Assembly (NCBI RefSeq): GCF_000621865.1
Contig: NZ_JHXE01000015.1
Location: forward strand, 62,001-126,000
Direction: 5' to 3'
DNA length: 64,000 bases
DNA from: Pseudobutyrivibrio sp. MD2005
GTDB lineage: Bacteria; Bacillota; Clostridia; Lachnospirales; Lachnospiraceae
Part shown: positions 28,748-38,506 of the stretch, in pieces
Position numbering within the stretch: the stretch's first letter is position 1
Layout of the letters: the number at the start of each line of letters is the position of its first letter
The notes under the pieces: model-generated
What the model saw: only the letters and a program-made list of their open reading frames with translations
What the model was told of the DNA's origin: nothing
Databases searched by the model: none
Program-made: the position numbers and the translations under genes

Positions 28748-29905
28748 ATGGTAAGAGAAAAAGAGTATGCCGCCTCCAGGCGTGAGGCTAGGCGAAGAAA
28801 AAGAATAAAAAAACTTCTTAATTTTGATTATACCTTATTGCTTATCGTGATATTCATCCTTGCTTTCGGTCTTGTAATGCTTTATAGTACATCAGCCTAT
28901 GCGGCAGCCTTGAAAAAAGGAAACTCTGTTTTCTACTTAAAGAGGCAGATGTTTGCCGCAGGATTAGGTTTTGTTGGAATGTTTTTTTCTACCAAAATTG
29001 ATTATAGAAGATGGTCTCATTTTGTTTGGCCAATTTATATAATTTCTATTTTCTTATGTATCATAGTTGTATTCGTTGGAACTAATATTAATGGACAGTC
29101 CCGTTGGTTGAGCATAGGTGGAATTCAGTTTCAGCCTTCCGAAATCGGAAAGGTTGCTGTAATTATGTTGCTTGCCAATGTTATTGATAGAGCACCAAAA
29201 GCACAGCGTTCCTTCCAGGGCTCAATGAAGACTTTGGCATTGGTACTACCTTTGTTTGCTGTCGTTGGTTATAACAACCTTTCGACTGCTATCATTATTA
29301 TGGGTATTGCCTTTGTTATGGTTTTTATCGCCTCTCCAAAGTTTTGGTATTTTACTGCAGCTGCAGGCGGAGCAGTACTTTTGGTAATTGTTTACATTTC
29401 ACTTGCAAGTTATCGAGCTGGTAGAATTGGAGCGTGGCTTCACCCAGAGGATTACATAAGCAGTACAGGTTATCAGACCTTACAAGGCTTATACGCTATA
29501 GGTAGCGGCGGCCTTTTTGGTAAAGGATTAGGCGAGAGTATGCAAAAATATATCGTTCCTGAGGCACAAAACGATATGATATTTTCTATCATATGTGAGG
29601 AGCTAGGTGTATTTGGTGCAGTTTGTATAATCCTTTTATATATACTTATGCTATACCGCCTTCTATTCATTGCAAGTCATGCAAAGGATATGTTTGGTTC
29701 ATACATATGCATAGGAATTATGACACACATTGCACTTCAGGTTGTTTTAAATATTGCCGTTGTTACTAATTCCATTCCAAATACAGGTGTAACTTTGCCG
29801 CTTATAAGTTATGGAGGTACATCGGTAGCGATACTTTTAACAGAGCTTGGATTGGCACTTAGTGTTTCTAAGAATATGGAATTCAAGGAGGATGATGATG
29901 TCTAG
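28748..29905 (+). CDS. ftsW: Septal peptidoglycan polymerase FtsW
   Basis: A SEDS-family glycosyltransferase of 385 aa with a basic cytoplasmic N-terminus and about ten membrane segments. Typical stretches are GLVMLYSTSAYAAA, NGQSRWLSIGGIQFQPSEIGKVA, EAQNDMIFSIICEELG and the closing LPLISYGGTS. It partners the transpeptidase encoded upstream. murG, which commonly follows ftsW, is missing; ftsQ comes directly and overlaps by 8 bp. Confidence 0.94.
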   Translation: MVREKEYAASRREARRRKRIKKLLNFDYTLLLIVIFILAFGLVMLYSTSAYAAALKKGNSVFYLKRQMFAAGLGFVGMFFSTKIDYRRWSHFVWPIYIISIFLCIIVVFVGTNINGQSRWLSIGGIQFQPSEIGKVAVIMLLANVIDRAPKAQRSFQGSMKTLALVLPLFAVVGYNNLSTAIIIMGIAFVMVFIASPKFWYFTAAAGGAVLLVIVYISLASYRAGRIGAWLHPEDYISSTGYQTLQGLYAIGSGGLFGKGLGESMQKYIVPEAQNDMIFSIICEELGVFGAVCIILLYILMLYRLLFIASHAKDMFGSYICIGIMTHIALQVVLNIAVVTNSIPNTGVTLPLISYGGTSVAILLTELGLALSVSKNMEFKEDDDV

Positions 29906-30665
29906 ACGACGGAAGAAAAGACGTGGAATAGGTAGCTTCATCCTGGTACTAATAGAAATTATACTTGCGATAGTTATACTTGGAATGATATTTGCAGCCG
30001 CAGCGTTTTATTTCTGTACCCTGAAGGATGTCACAGTTGAAGGAACTGATTTATACACGAAAGAAGAAGTTACCGGTTACATTTTAGATGACAAATACTC
30101 AAGTAATGCAATGTATGCTTTCTTTAAGAATAAGATATTCCCTAAGTCAGATGCCGAATTTATCGAATCATTTGATGTAGAGCTAACTGGAATGAATTCT
30201 TTAAAGATAATATGTAATGAAAAGACAATCTTAGGTTACATGGTGACTGAAGAAGGTAAATACATTTATTTTGATTACGATGGAATAATTGTAGAAATCA
30301 GCGATGCCTTTGTTGATAGAGGCTATATGCGAGTCGATGGAGTAGAGTGTCAGGAACCAAAAATTGGAGAAGAGCTATCCATCGGAGAAGATCAGATAGG
30401 CTATTTGACAGCACTGATTAAAATTCTACAGAAAAATGAATTAATGCCAAATGTTATATCATATGATGAGAGAGGAAGGATAACTCTTGGGTATGATACA
30501 TATAATATATCACTTGGAAGCAGTGTTTATCTTGAAGAGAAGATAGACCGTTTGCTTAGGATTTTGCCACAGATAGATGGAATGTATGGCACACTACATC
30601 TTGAGAATTATTCTAGCCAAAATACAGATATTGTATTTGAGAAAGAGGATTCTGAAGAAGAATAA
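29898..30665 (+). CDS. ftsQ: Cell-division protein FtsQ/DivIB
   Basis: A 255-aa bitopic protein: basic cytoplasmic start (SRRRKKRRG), a membrane segment (about residues 15-38) and a POTRA-like extracytoplasmic domain beginning LKDVTVEGTDLYTKEEV. AAGGAGG lies 6 nt before the last of three consecutive in-frame ATGs (29892, 29895, 29898); I take 29898. It overlaps the ftsW stop, so the two are translationally coupled. The C-terminus is acidic (KEDSEEE). Confidence 0.88.
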   Translation: MSRRRKKRRGIGSFILVLIEIILAIVILGMIFAAAAFYFCTLKDVTVEGTDLYTKEEVTGYILDDKYSSNAMYAFFKNKIFPKSDAEFIESFDVELTGMNSLKIICNEKTILGYMVTEEGKYIYFDYDGIIVEISDAFVDRGYMRVDGVECQEPKIGEELSIGEDQIGYLTALIKILQKNELMPNVISYDERGRITLGYDTYNISLGSSVYLEEKIDRLLRILPQIDGMYGTLHLENYSSQNTDIVFEKEDSEEE

Positions 30666-30688
30666 AATGGATTTTTTAGTAGAAAATG

Positions 30689-30715
30689 GTTGCGAAATAG
30701 GGAGAAAAACTATAA
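30689..30715 (+). promoter_or_regulatory. Candidate ftsZ promoter
   Basis: TTGCGA lies upstream of overlapping TATAAT/TAATAT boxes; the 17-bp spacing picks TAATAT. Further down the leader, AACCTC-ccgta-GAGGTT (about 30793-30809) forms a small hairpin. Its CCTCC could instead pair with the GGAGG of the ftsZ ribosome-binding site. Confidence 0.5.
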
Positions 30716-30830
30716 TATAATAATAGTATTTATGTAGATAAGATGAATTTTATTATTTTTACATAAATATTGTTTGGTATTAGAGATTTTGCAACCTCCC
30801 GTAGAGGTTTGATAAAAGGAGGATATCGTT

Positions 30831-32051
30831 TTGATTAACATTACGACTGACGAGACAGGGGCTCCTGTCAGAATCATTGTTGTCGGTGTCGGCGGAGCTG
30901 GTAACAATGCAGTAAAGCGTATGGTTGAAGAGGGTATTGGGGGAGTTGAGTTCATTGGAATCAACACTGATAAGCAGGCACTTGATTTATGCAAGGCGCC
31001 TACTCTTTTAGCTATAGGTGAAAAGACTACAGGTGGAAAGGGTGCTGGAGCTAATCCAGAAGTTGGCATGAAGTCAGCAGAGGAAAGCGCAGAGGACATT
31101 TCAGCTGCTATTAAGGGCGCTGATATGGTATTCATCACTTGTGGTATGGGTGGTGGCACAGGTACAGGTGCTGCACCAGTTGTTGCGCGTATTGCGAAGG
31201 AACAGGGTATTCTTACTGTAGGTATAGTTACAAAGCCTTTCCAGTTCGAAGGAAAGCCACGTATGAACAATGCTCTTAACGGCATTGAAAGATTAAAAGA
31301 AAGTGTAGATACACTTATCGTTATCCCTAACCAGAAGCTTGTTGAAATTTGCAACAAGTCTATGGGTATTGGTGAAAGCTTTAGAATGGCTGATGGTGTT
31401 CTTCACCAGGCAGTTCAGGGTATCACAGATCTTATCACTAAGAATTCACTTATCAACCTTGACTTTGCTGATGTTCAGACAGTCATGAAGGATAAGGGTC
31501 TTGCTCATGTTGGTATTGGATCTGCTAAGGGTGATGAGAAAGCTCTTGAGGCTGTTAAGGCAGCTGTTGCTTCTCCACTTCTTGAGACAAGCATCCAGGG
31601 TGCTTCAGATGTTATCGTTAACATCTGTGGTGATGTTGGACTTAACGATGCTAACGAAGCTACATCTTACGTACAGGATATGACAGGCGCTGATGCTAAC
31701 ATTATCCTTGGTATCACTGTTGATGAGTCTATGGACGACGAAGTATCTGTTACAGTTATTGCAACAGGTCTTGGTGAGCCAGCTCCAGCAGGAAGCTTCC
31801 GCAGCACAACTGGTATGGTATATAACACACAGCCTAGACAGTCTAGCGCTGATCTTCTTGGCAGCATGAACAGAGCAGCAGCTCCAGCTAGCCAGTCTGC
31901 AGTTACAAATACACAGCCAGTTATTAACCGCACAGTTACACCAGCTCCAACTCCAGTTCAGCGTCCAGCTGCTCCTACAATTCCTACTGAGAGCACAGTA
32001 CCTGAGCTAAATATCAAAATGCCAGACTTTATGAACTCAATCAAGAAATAA
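30831..32051 (+). CDS. ftsZ: Cell-division protein FtsZ
   Basis: The tubulin-like GTPase that builds the Z ring. The 406-aa protein has [14 protein letters not shown] near residue 18, the tubulin signature [11 protein letters not shown] near 105, and [14 protein letters not shown] Pro/Ala/Thr-rich linker follows, then the conserved C-terminal peptide [14 protein letters not shown] that binds FtsA/SepF-type partners. It starts with TTG, 8 nt behind AAAGGAGG; a TTG start may hold expression down. It sits at the end of the dcw cluster with its own promoter region and terminator. No ftsA is present, as usual for this family. Confidence 0.97.
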   Translation: MINITTDETGAPVRIIVVGVGGAGNNAVKRMVEEGIGGVEFIGINTDKQALDLCKAPTLLAIGEKTTGGKGAGANPEVGMKSAEESAEDISAAIKGADMVFITCGMGGGTGTGAAPVVARIAKEQGILTVGIVTKPFQFEGKPRMNNALNGIERLKESVDTLIVIPNQKLVEICNKSMGIGESFRMADGVLHQAVQGITDLITKNSLINLDFADVQTVMKDKGLAHVGIGSAKGDEKALEAVKAAVASPLLETSIQGASDVIVNICGDVGLNDANEATSYVQDMTGADANIILGITVDESMDDEVSVTVIATGLGEPAPAGSFRSTTGMVYNTQPRQSSADLLGSMNRAAAPASQSAVTNTQPVINRTVTPAPTPVQRPAAPTIPTESTVPELNIKMPDFMNSIKK

Positions 32052-32063
32052 TAAAATGAAATT

Positions 32064-32092
32064 AAAAGCACCGCGATGAGCGGTGCTTTTTT
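32064..32092 (+). terminator. Terminator of ftsZ
   Basis: AAAAGCACCGC-gatga-GCGGTGCTTTTTT. The A-run and T-run make it usable on both strands, so it may also serve the convergent channel gene. Confidence 0.92.
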
Positions 32093-32110
32093 AGGTCTTT
32101 TATTTGACGA

Positions 32111-32845
32111 TTATAATTCATATTTTGATTTCTTCTTGGTAATCTCTGCCATATAAGCGGCTGTTATAATACCTGTTGGAAGTGCGATAACAGCCATACC
32201 GACAAGGGCTGAAACCATGGTAATCAGACGACCTATAGGAGTGACTGGAGATATATCACCATAGCCAATGGTTGTGATGGAAATTGTTGCCCAATAAACT
32301 GCGTCAAAGAAAGAATTGAAAAGTGTAGGCTCTAGCTGGAAGATAAGCATGGCTGATACAAAAATGTACACGATAATCAAAAGCAGTACGGCAAGCAACT
32401 GTGACTTTACCTTGCGCACAACATTTGCAATAATGACCATCGTTTTTGAATATCTAATTAGTTTCAAAACGCGAAACACACGAAATAGTCTAAATAGCGA
32501 GATAACAGTCACAGGGAAAAAGATATATAAAACAGGTAGAACTGAGAGCAAGTCAAATATTGCCAGTGGAGTGAAAACGTATGCAATATATGCCTTGTAG
32601 CTTTTGTAACCCATTTTATAATCGGCTGTATATACTCGTGCAAAATAATCGATAATAAACAATACACTAACAGATAAATCAATGAGCAGGGTATAAATAT
32701 TGCTGCCTTTCATAGTAAGTGGAACTAAACCTACAATAATGGCAACAGTCATTAGTTTATCGTAGGCGCGGCTAGAACGGTCTCCGATGCTTGAGACCTC
32801 TAATACTTCGTATATTCGTCTTTTAAAATCGTAATCATTATTCAT
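32111..32845 (-). CDS. Voltage-gated potassium channel-like protein
   Basis: A 244-aa membrane protein with the 2-TM pore plus S1-S4-like plan. The selectivity filter TTIGYGDISP is near residue 198, preceded by a pore helix, and an Arg-rich S4-like helix (FRLFRVFRVLKLIRYSKT) is near 125. The C-terminus is short (EITKKKSKYEL) with no RCK domain. Its ATG overlaps the stop of the small membrane protein gene upstream (TAATG), so the pair is translationally coupled. Ion selectivity is inferred from the filter only. Confidence 0.88.
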   Translation of the reverse strand: MNNDYDFKRRIYEVLEVSSIGDRSSRAYDKLMTVAIIVGLVPLTMKGSNIYTLLIDLSVSVLFIIDYFARVYTADYKMGYKSYKAYIAYVFTPLAIFDLLSVLPVLYIFFPVTVISLFRLFRVFRVLKLIRYSKTMVIIANVVRKVKSQLLAVLLLIIVYIFVSAMLIFQLEPTLFNSFFDAVYWATISITTIGYGDISPVTPIGRLITMVSALVGMAVIALPTGIITAAYMAEITKKKSKYEL

Positions 32846-33003
32846 TAGAAGTTCCCCTTAATAAATGCGATAATACCTAATACAATAAGACAAAAAGATA
32901 AAATATTACATATAACTACAAATATTCGTGCCTGCTTGGTTTTATCATCAAAAATTAAGCCATCGTCAGTAATTAATTTGCTGTTTAAATCTTTATTACC
33001 CAT
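32845..33003 (-). CDS. Small single-span membrane protein coupled to the channel gene
   Basis: A 52-aa protein with a polar N-terminus (MGNKDLNSKLITDDGLIFDDKT kept short here: residues 1-25) and one hydrophobic helix (about 28-48) ending in KGNF. The start at 33003 follows a GAGGTA site; an earlier in-frame ATG lacks one. I recognise no family. The one-base overlap with the channel gene suggests the two products are made together, perhaps as channel and accessory subunit, but that is inference. Confidence 0.6.
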   Translation of the reverse strand: MGNKDLNSKLITDDGLIFDDKTKQARIFVVICNILSFCLIVLGIIAFIKGNF

Positions 33004-33061
33004 AGAAATACCTCGTAAACATATATCTGTTGACATAATATCATCTTATTGTGAAAATTTT

Positions 33062-33677
33062 TTGTTACAATTCGCAGTATTTTAAGGCCTTGCCCCCACG
33101 TGCTGCCCGCCGGTTCACACACAGGGGCATTGCATGAATATTGCGTTTTTCTAATGGGCCATTTATGCATCTTTATTTACATGTGTCTTTTGCAGGCCTG
33201 TACAGTTTGAAAAAATGTATGTAAGGGGCGAACACCATGAGCTTTGTGGAATATATTTTAAATAATTTTTGTAGGTAGCTTAGGCGATTTTGAAATGCGC
33301 TTAGAAAAATAGAAACAGGTTTTGCAATATATAGGTATGCGCCGCTACGGATGGCGGCGCAAGTGCGTAAGTGACAGGACGTCACATGGAGCACGGTACC
33401 TATATATGCAAAAACTGATTCGTGCATTTTTCTTAGCAAATGTAATATGAGCCTAAGCTACCTGCAAAGATTTTTAAAATATATTTAGTAATATACTAGT
33501 GTTCGCCCCTGCCACACATTTTTTCAAACGGTTCATTCCGCAACAAGACACATGCGCGATGCATAAAATTGGCCCATAAGGAAAACAGCAATATTCGCAA
33601 AATCACCCCTGTGTGTGAACCGGCGAGCAGCACGGGGAGGGCGGGGCCTTATTGATTGGAGCGGTGAATTTTAACAA
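33062..33677 (+). repeat. Giant palindromic element, copy C (616 bp)
   Basis: The outer ends TTGTTACAATTCGC and (reverse complement) TTGTTAAAATTCAC match those of copy A. Then GGCC, GCTGC, CCGG and ACACAC blocks pair across the element to the centre. The tip carries GCGCCGC-tACGGATg-GCGGCGC (33339-33360) and GTGAC-AGGAC-GTCAC (33371-33385). The internal-loop strings of copy A occur here on the opposite arms, so C lies inverted to A. It fills the divergent gap between the channel genes and the trp promoter. A further hairpin (AACAAGTATA/TATACTTGTT, 33673-33701) overlaps its right edge. Confidence 0.9.
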
Positions 33678-33714
33678 GTATAACAATTCTTTATACTTGT
33701 TGTGAAAAAAGTTG

Positions 33715-33743
33715 TTGACACACAATTCTGATAATGGTAATAT
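33715..33743 (+). promoter_or_regulatory. Promoter of the trp operon
   Basis: A consensus TTGACA (33715-33720) and TAATAT (33738-33743) with 17 bp between. It begins 38 bp after the edge of palindromic element C and just after a 10-bp inverted repeat that could be an operator. Confidence 0.85.
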
Positions 33744-33749
33744 TACTTC

Positions 33750-34043
33750 AACTTAATAAAGTGTTAAACCGATGAGGGAGAGGAGTACCTCTTTATGATT
33801 CCTTGGAGAGAGCCGTGATGGTGGGATACGGTAGGATAGTGATTTGGGAATGGACTCCTGAGGGCGTGAGGAAATGGATTTGTCCAGAGTATTGCACGAC
33901 GTAAGGCACACGTTAGTTGCCAGGGATATGATGGTATCCTGATAAGCGCATAGGTTGTCCTATGAATTCAAGGTGGCACCGCGGATTATATGATTATTCG
34001 TCCTTGATAGAAACTGTTAATGGTTTCTATCAAGGACTTTTTT
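33750..34043 (+). ncRNA. T-box riboswitch, tRNA(Trp)-sensing, with terminator
   Basis: A T-box leader. Stem I includes the AGAGGAGTACCTCT region, and the specifier loop reads GGGAATGGACTCC with codon UGG (Trp) at 33851-33853. The T-box sequence AAGGTGGCACCGCGG is at 33970-33984; its UGGC bulge pairs with the uncharged tRNA acceptor end. The terminator GTCCTTGATAGAAAC/GTTTCTATCAAGGAC (34000-34037) is followed by T6. Uncharged tRNA(Trp) should favour the antiterminator and switch on the trp genes. The specifier fits the operon exactly. Confidence 0.95.
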
Positions 34044-34085
34044 ATTTGAAAAGCTGATAGAGACCCGCATCAAAGGAGAAAAAAT

Positions 34086-35153
34086 ATGATTAAAGACGCA
34101 ATTGAAAAAATCGTAAACAAGGGAGATTTAAGCTTTGATGAAGCTTATTCAGTAATGAATGAGATTATGAGCGGAGAAAGCTCTCCTACACAAAATGCCG
34201 CATTTCTTGCAGCTCTTTCTACAAAAAGTGCAAGGGCAGAAACAACAGATGAAATTGCAGGTTGTGCAGCTGCCATGAGAGAACATGCTACAAAGGTTAA
34301 GACAGACATGGATGTGTTTGAAATCGTAGGAACTGGTGGTGATAACGCTCATAGCTTTAATATTTCTACAACATCAGCGCTTGTTGCTGCAGCCGGAGGA
34401 ATGAAGGTTGCTAAGCATGGTAATAGAGCAGCATCTTCCCTTTGTGGAACAGCAGATTGCCTTGAAGCACTTGGTGTTGATATTAATCAAAGCCCAGAGA
34501 AATGTGTGGAGCTTTTAAAGGAAGTAGGAATGTGTTTCTTCTTTGCGCAGAAGTATCATACTTCAATGAAATATGTTGGGGCCATAAGAAAAGAACTTGG
34601 ATTTAGGACAGTGTTTAATATTCTTGGACCACTTACAAATCCTGCTACACCAAGTATGCAGCTCTTGGGGGTTTATGATGAGTATTTGGTAGAGCCACTT
34701 GCTCAGGTTCTTATAAATCTTGGGGTTAAGCGTGGCATGGTTGTGTACGGAATGGATAAGCTGGATGAGATTTCACTTTCGGCTCCAACCAAGATTTGTG
34801 AGATTAAGGACGGATGGTACAAAACATACGTTATTGAGCCAGAGGACTTTGGATTTGAAAAATGTAGTAAGGAAGATTTAAAGGGCGGTACACCAGAGGA
34901 AAATGCACAGATAACAAGAGATATTTTAAGTGGTGTAAAGAATCATAAGAGAAATGCAGTTCTTTTAAATGCAGGTGCAGCTCTTTACATCGGTGGTAAA
35001 GCAGAAAGCTTTGAGAAAGGCGTTGAGCTTGCAGCTGAAATAATTGATTCAGGTAAGGCTATGGAGACACTTGAAAAATTTATTATATTGAGTAATGAGC
35101 TCACTGAATCAAAGATTGATGATATTTCTGCTGCAGTAAACGGTGCTAGTTAA
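34086..35153 (+). CDS. trpD: Anthranilate phosphoribosyltransferase
   Basis: TrpD joins anthranilate to PRPP. The 355-aa protein carries the PRPP-binding [17 protein letters not shown] near residue 79, KHGNRAASS near 108, and the [21 protein letters not shown] anthranilate-site region. It is the first gene of this trp operon, 42 bp behind the T-box terminator, with an AAAGGAG site before ATG. Being first is unusual, since trpE normally leads. Confidence 0.96.
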   Translation: MIKDAIEKIVNKGDLSFDEAYSVMNEIMSGESSPTQNAAFLAALSTKSARAETTDEIAGCAAAMREHATKVKTDMDVFEIVGTGGDNAHSFNISTTSALVAAAGGMKVAKHGNRAASSLCGTADCLEALGVDINQSPEKCVELLKEVGMCFFFAQKYHTSMKYVGAIRKELGFRTVFNILGPLTNPATPSMQLLGVYDEYLVEPLAQVLINLGVKRGMVVYGMDKLDEISLSAPTKICEIKDGWYKTYVIEPEDFGFEKCSKEDLKGGTPEENAQITRDILSGVKNHKRNAVLLNAGAALYIGGKAESFEKGVELAAEIIDSGKAMETLEKFIILSNELTESKIDDISAAVNGAS

Positions 35154-35162
35154 GGAGAGCGT

Positions 35163-35951
35163 ATGAACATACTTGATGAAATAGCAGAACATGCAAAACA
35201 ACGGGTCGCTGAGTTAAAGAAAAATAAATCACTTGAAGAAATAAAAGAAGAGGCTTTTAATCTACCAAAGGGAGATTTTGAATTTGAAAAGGCACTTCGT
35301 AAAGGCGATATCGCACTTATCTGTGAGTGCAAAAAGGCTTCTCCTTCCAAAGGACTTATTGCGGAAGATTTTGATTATATTAATATTGCTAAAGAATATG
35401 AGGTGGCAGGAGCTGATTGCATATCGGTGCTTACAGAGCCTAAATGGTTTTTAGGGAAAGATGAGTACTTAAAAGATATCGCAAATACGGTAGATGTGCC
35501 TTGTCTTAGAAAAGACTTCACAGTAGATGAATACATGATATATGAAGCAAAAATACTGGGAGCGAAAGCGGTTCTGCTGATATGTTCTATCCTAACTAAA
35601 GAGCAGATAAGAGAATACATAGAAATCTGCGATAAGCTTGGAATTAGTGCTATTGTGGAATCCCATGATGAGACAGAAGTAAAGATGGCAATAGCAGCAA
35701 ATGCAAGAATAATTGGAGTAAACAATCGAAATCTTAAAGATTTTTCGGTGGATACAGAAAACAGTAAGAGGCTTCGTAAATTGATTCCAGAAGATGTAAT
35801 TTTCGTATCTGAGAGCGGTATTAAAAATAGAGAAGATATAAAGGCGCTTGAGGATGCTAGAGTGGATGCAGTATTGATTGGTGAAACACTTATGAGAGCA
35901 GATGATAAAAAGGCAATGGTAGATGAATTAAGGGGGACTAAAAATGACTAA
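35163..35951 (+). CDS. trpC: Indole-3-glycerol-phosphate synthase
   Basis: A 262-aa TIM-barrel enzyme that closes the indole ring. Family motifs are [12 protein letters not shown] near residue 55, the catalytic [16 protein letters not shown], and [14 protein letters not shown] near 185. [11 protein letters not shown] and [12 protein letters not shown] form the phosphate site. It begins 9 bp after trpD and its end overlaps the start of the trpF-trpB fusion by 8 bp. Confidence 0.96.
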   Translation: MNILDEIAEHAKQRVAELKKNKSLEEIKEEAFNLPKGDFEFEKALRKGDIALICECKKASPSKGLIAEDFDYINIAKEYEVAGADCISVLTEPKWFLGKDEYLKDIANTVDVPCLRKDFTVDEYMIYEAKILGAKAVLLICSILTKEQIREYIEICDKLGISAIVESHDETEVKMAIAANARIIGVNNRNLKDFSVDTENSKRLRKLIPEDVIFVSESGIKNREDIKALEDARVDAVLIGETLMRADDKKAMVDELRGTKND

Positions 35952-37737
35952 TATAAAGCTATGTGGATTGACAAGAGAAGAGGACATCAAAAATGCAAAT
36001 GAGCTGAAGCCTGAATATGTTGGTTTTGTTTTTTATAACAAAAGCAGACGTAGTGTTACAAAGGCTCAGGCTAAAAAACTTAAGAGTCTACTAAACCCTG
36101 AAATCAAGGCCGTAGGTGTTTTTGTAGATGCAGATACTTCTGAGGTAGAAGAGTTATTTGAAGAAAATATCATTGATGTGGCTCAGCTTCACGGCAATGA
36201 AGATGAAAACTATATAAAGGAGCTTATGGATAATAATATTCCTGTAATCAAAACCTTTAAAGCTAATTCCCCAGAGGAAATTATAAAGGCTGAAAAGTCT
36301 AGTGCGGATATGATTATGTTTGATGCAGGAAATGGGGAGGGAGTTCAGATAAAGGATTTAAAGCTTCTTACATATATTGACAGACCATTTATTTTAGCAG
36401 GCGGACTTAATCAGGAAAATGTGGTAAGTGCAATAGAAATCACAAAGCCATACGGCGTAGATGTAAGCACAGGAATAGAAACAGATAAATTAAAAGACGG
36501 ATACAAAATGAAGCAATTCGTAAAAGCGGTACGAGAGGATAAGCAAATGACAGGAAGTAAAGGTAGATTTGGTGTTCATGGAGGACAATATATACCAGAG
36601 ACTTTGATGAATGCAGTTATAGAGCTTGAAGAAGCTTATAACCATTATAAAGATGATCCAGAGTTTAATAGAGAGCTTACAGATTTGCTTAACAATTATG
36701 CAGGTCGTCCAAGCCTTCTTTACTATGCAAAGAAGATGACAGAGGATTTGGGTGGAGCAAAAATCTATCTGAAAAGAGAAGACTTAAATCACACTGGATC
36801 TCACAAAATCAATAATGTGTTGGGACAGGCTCTTCTAGCAAAAAAGATGGGAAAGACAAGACTTATAGCTGAAACAGGTGCAGGCCAGCACGGTGTTGCT
36901 ACTGCTACAGCAGCAGCTTTACTTGGAATGGAATGTGTTGTGTTTATGGGCAAGGAGGACACTGAAAGACAGGCATTAAATGTTTATAGAATGAGACTCC
37001 TGGGGGCAGAGGTAATTCCAGTCACATCTGGTACAGCCACACTTAAGGATGCGGTTTCAGAAGCTATGAGAGAATGGACTACAAGAATTGATGACACTCA
37101 TTATTGCTTAGGCTCTGTAATGGGACCACATCCATTCCCAACCATAGTTAGAGATTTCCAGGCTGTTATTTCTAAGGAGAGCAGGGCTCAAATTTTGGAA
37201 GCAGAGGGTAAGCTTCCTGATGCTGTAATAGCTTGCGTAGGCGGTGGAAGTAATGCTATAGGAAGCTTTTATCACTACATAAATGATGAGGGAGTAAGAC
37301 TGATAGGCTGTGAAGCAGCAGGTAGAGGCATTGATACATTTGAAACAGCTGCCACAGTTAACACTGGTAAAATTGGAATTTTCCATGGAATGAAGTCATA
37401 TTTTTGTCAGGATGAGTATGGTCAAATTGCACCTGTATACTCAATATCTGCCGGCTTAGATTATCCAGGTGTTGGTCCAGAGCATGCATATCTTCACGAT
37501 ATCGGTAGAGCAGAATATGTTCCTGTAACAGATGATGAGGCTGTTGATGCATTTGAATATATCGCAAAAACAGAAGGCATTATTGCAGCTATAGAATCAA
37601 GTCACGCTATCGCATATGCGAAGAAGTTGGCGCCTACAATGAAGAAGGATCAGGTAATAATCGTGACAGTATCAGGCAGAGGTGATAAGGATTGTGCAGC
37701 AATCGCACGTTATAGAGGGGAGGATATCCATGAGTAA
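35944..37737 (+). CDS. trpFB: Fused phosphoribosylanthranilate isomerase and tryptophan synthase beta chain
   Basis: One open frame of 597 aa holds two enzymes. Residues 1 to about 197 are Trp[16 protein letters not shown]-like [15 protein letters not shown] and [11 protein letters not shown]. Residues about 205-597 are Trp[14 protein letters not shown], the PLP lysine in [25 protein letters not shown], and [12 protein letters not shown]. The linker is short and I see no stop or frameshift in it. TrpF and TrpB catalyse non-adjacent steps, with TrpC between them. Such fusions are known in a few lineages but are uncommon. trpA overlaps its end. Confidence 0.95.
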   Translation: MTNIKLCGLTREEDIKNANELKPEYVGFVFYNKSRRSVTKAQAKKLKSLLNPEIKAVGVFVDADTSEVEELFEENIIDVAQLHGNEDENYIKELMDNNIPVIKTFKANSPEEIIKAEKSSADMIMFDAGNGEGVQIKDLKLLTYIDRPFILAGGLNQENVVSAIEITKPYGVDVSTGIETDKLKDGYKMKQFVKAVREDKQMTGSKGRFGVHGGQYIPETLMNAVIELEEAYNHYKDDPEFNRELTDLLNNYAGRPSLLYYAKKMTEDLGGAKIYLKREDLNHTGSHKINNVLGQALLAKKMGKTRLIAETGAGQHGVATATAAALLGMECVVFMGKEDTERQALNVYRMRLLGAEVIPVTSGTATLKDAVSEAMREWTTRIDDTHYCLGSVMGPHPFPTIVRDFQAVISKESRAQILEAEGKLPDAVIACVGGGSNAIGSFYHYINDEGVRLIGCEAAGRGIDTFETAATVNTGKIGIFHGMKSYFCQDEYGQIAPVYSISAGLDYPGVGPEHAYLHDIGRAEYVPVTDDEAVDAFEYIAKTEGIIAAIESSHAIAYAKKLAPTMKKDQVIIVTVSGRGDKDCAAIARYRGEDIHE

Positions 37738-38506
37738 GATTTCAGAGGCATTTAAGAATAAAAAGGCATTTATACCATTTGTTACATGCGGTGATCCAGA
37801 CTTAGAGACAACAAAGAAAATAGTTATTGAACTGGAGAAAAATGGTGCAGATTTGGTAGAGCTTGGAATACCGTTTTCCGATCCTACAGCAGAAGGCCCT
37901 GTAATTCAAGGGGCAAATATCAGAGCACTTTCAAATGGAATTACCACTGACGATATTTTTGCCATGGTACAGGATTTAAGAAATACTGTACATATTCCAC
38001 TTGTGTTTATGACATACGCAAATGTAGTGTTCTCCTACGGTATGGAAAGATTCTTTGAAAACTGCAAGACAGTTGGAATCGACGGAATAATACTTCCAGA
38101 TGTACCTTTTGAAGAAAAGGAAGAGTTTGAAAGTGTAGCAAGTGAATACGGAATTGATTTCATATCAATGATTGCACCTACATCAGAAGACAGAATAGAT
38201 AAGATTGCATTAAATGCCCAAGGCTTTATCTACATAGTATCAAGCCTTGGGGTTACAGGAACCAGAAATGAAATTACAAGTGATATTAAAGCAGTAGTTG
38301 AAAGAGTACGAAAGAATACAGATGTGCCATGTGCCGTAGGTTTTGGTATTTCGACTCCAGAACAGGCTGCAAAGATGGCCGAAGTAGCAGACGGTGCAAT
38401 CATGGGTTCTGCAATAGTAAAGGTTGTAGAAAAATACAAAGGTGACGCACCAAAATATGTAGGAGAACTGACAAAGAGCATAAAGGAGGCTTACCATGCA
38501 TCCTAG
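37730..38506 (+). CDS. trpA: Tryptophan synthase alpha chain
   Basis: TrpA cleaves indole-3-glycerol phosphate and passes indole to TrpB. The 258-aa protein has the catalytic Glu in [19 protein letters not shown], the [14 protein letters not shown] Asp, and the glycine-rich phosphate sites [10 protein letters not shown] and [11 protein letters not shown]. The start at 37730, behind GGGAGGATATC, is chosen over an earlier in-frame ATG that would sit inside trpB. It overlaps the fused gene by 8 bp and trpE by 11 bp, so translation is coupled throughout. Confidence 0.96.
   Translation: MSKISEAFKNKKAFIPFVTCGDPDLETTKKIVIELEKNGADLVELGIPFSDPTAEGPVIQGANIRALSNGITTDDIFAMVQDLRNTVHIPLVFMTYANVVFSYGMERFFENCKTVGIDGIILPDVPFEEKEEFESVASEYGIDFISMIAPTSEDRIDKIALNAQGFIYIVSSLGVTGTRNEITSDIKAVVERVRKNTDVPCAVGFGISTPEQAAKMAEVADGAIMGSAIVKVVEKYKGDAPKYVGELTKSIKEAYHAS

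Noticed and set aside
33173-33439. 88-aa minus-strand frame within element C
   Set aside because: Lies wholly in the palindrome, with a similar false frame in the mirror position of element A.
33750-34043. Tryptophan leader-peptide attenuator
   Set aside because: The T-box sequence, UGG specifier loop and tRNA-dependent terminator explain the leader; no Trp-rich peptide frame is needed.
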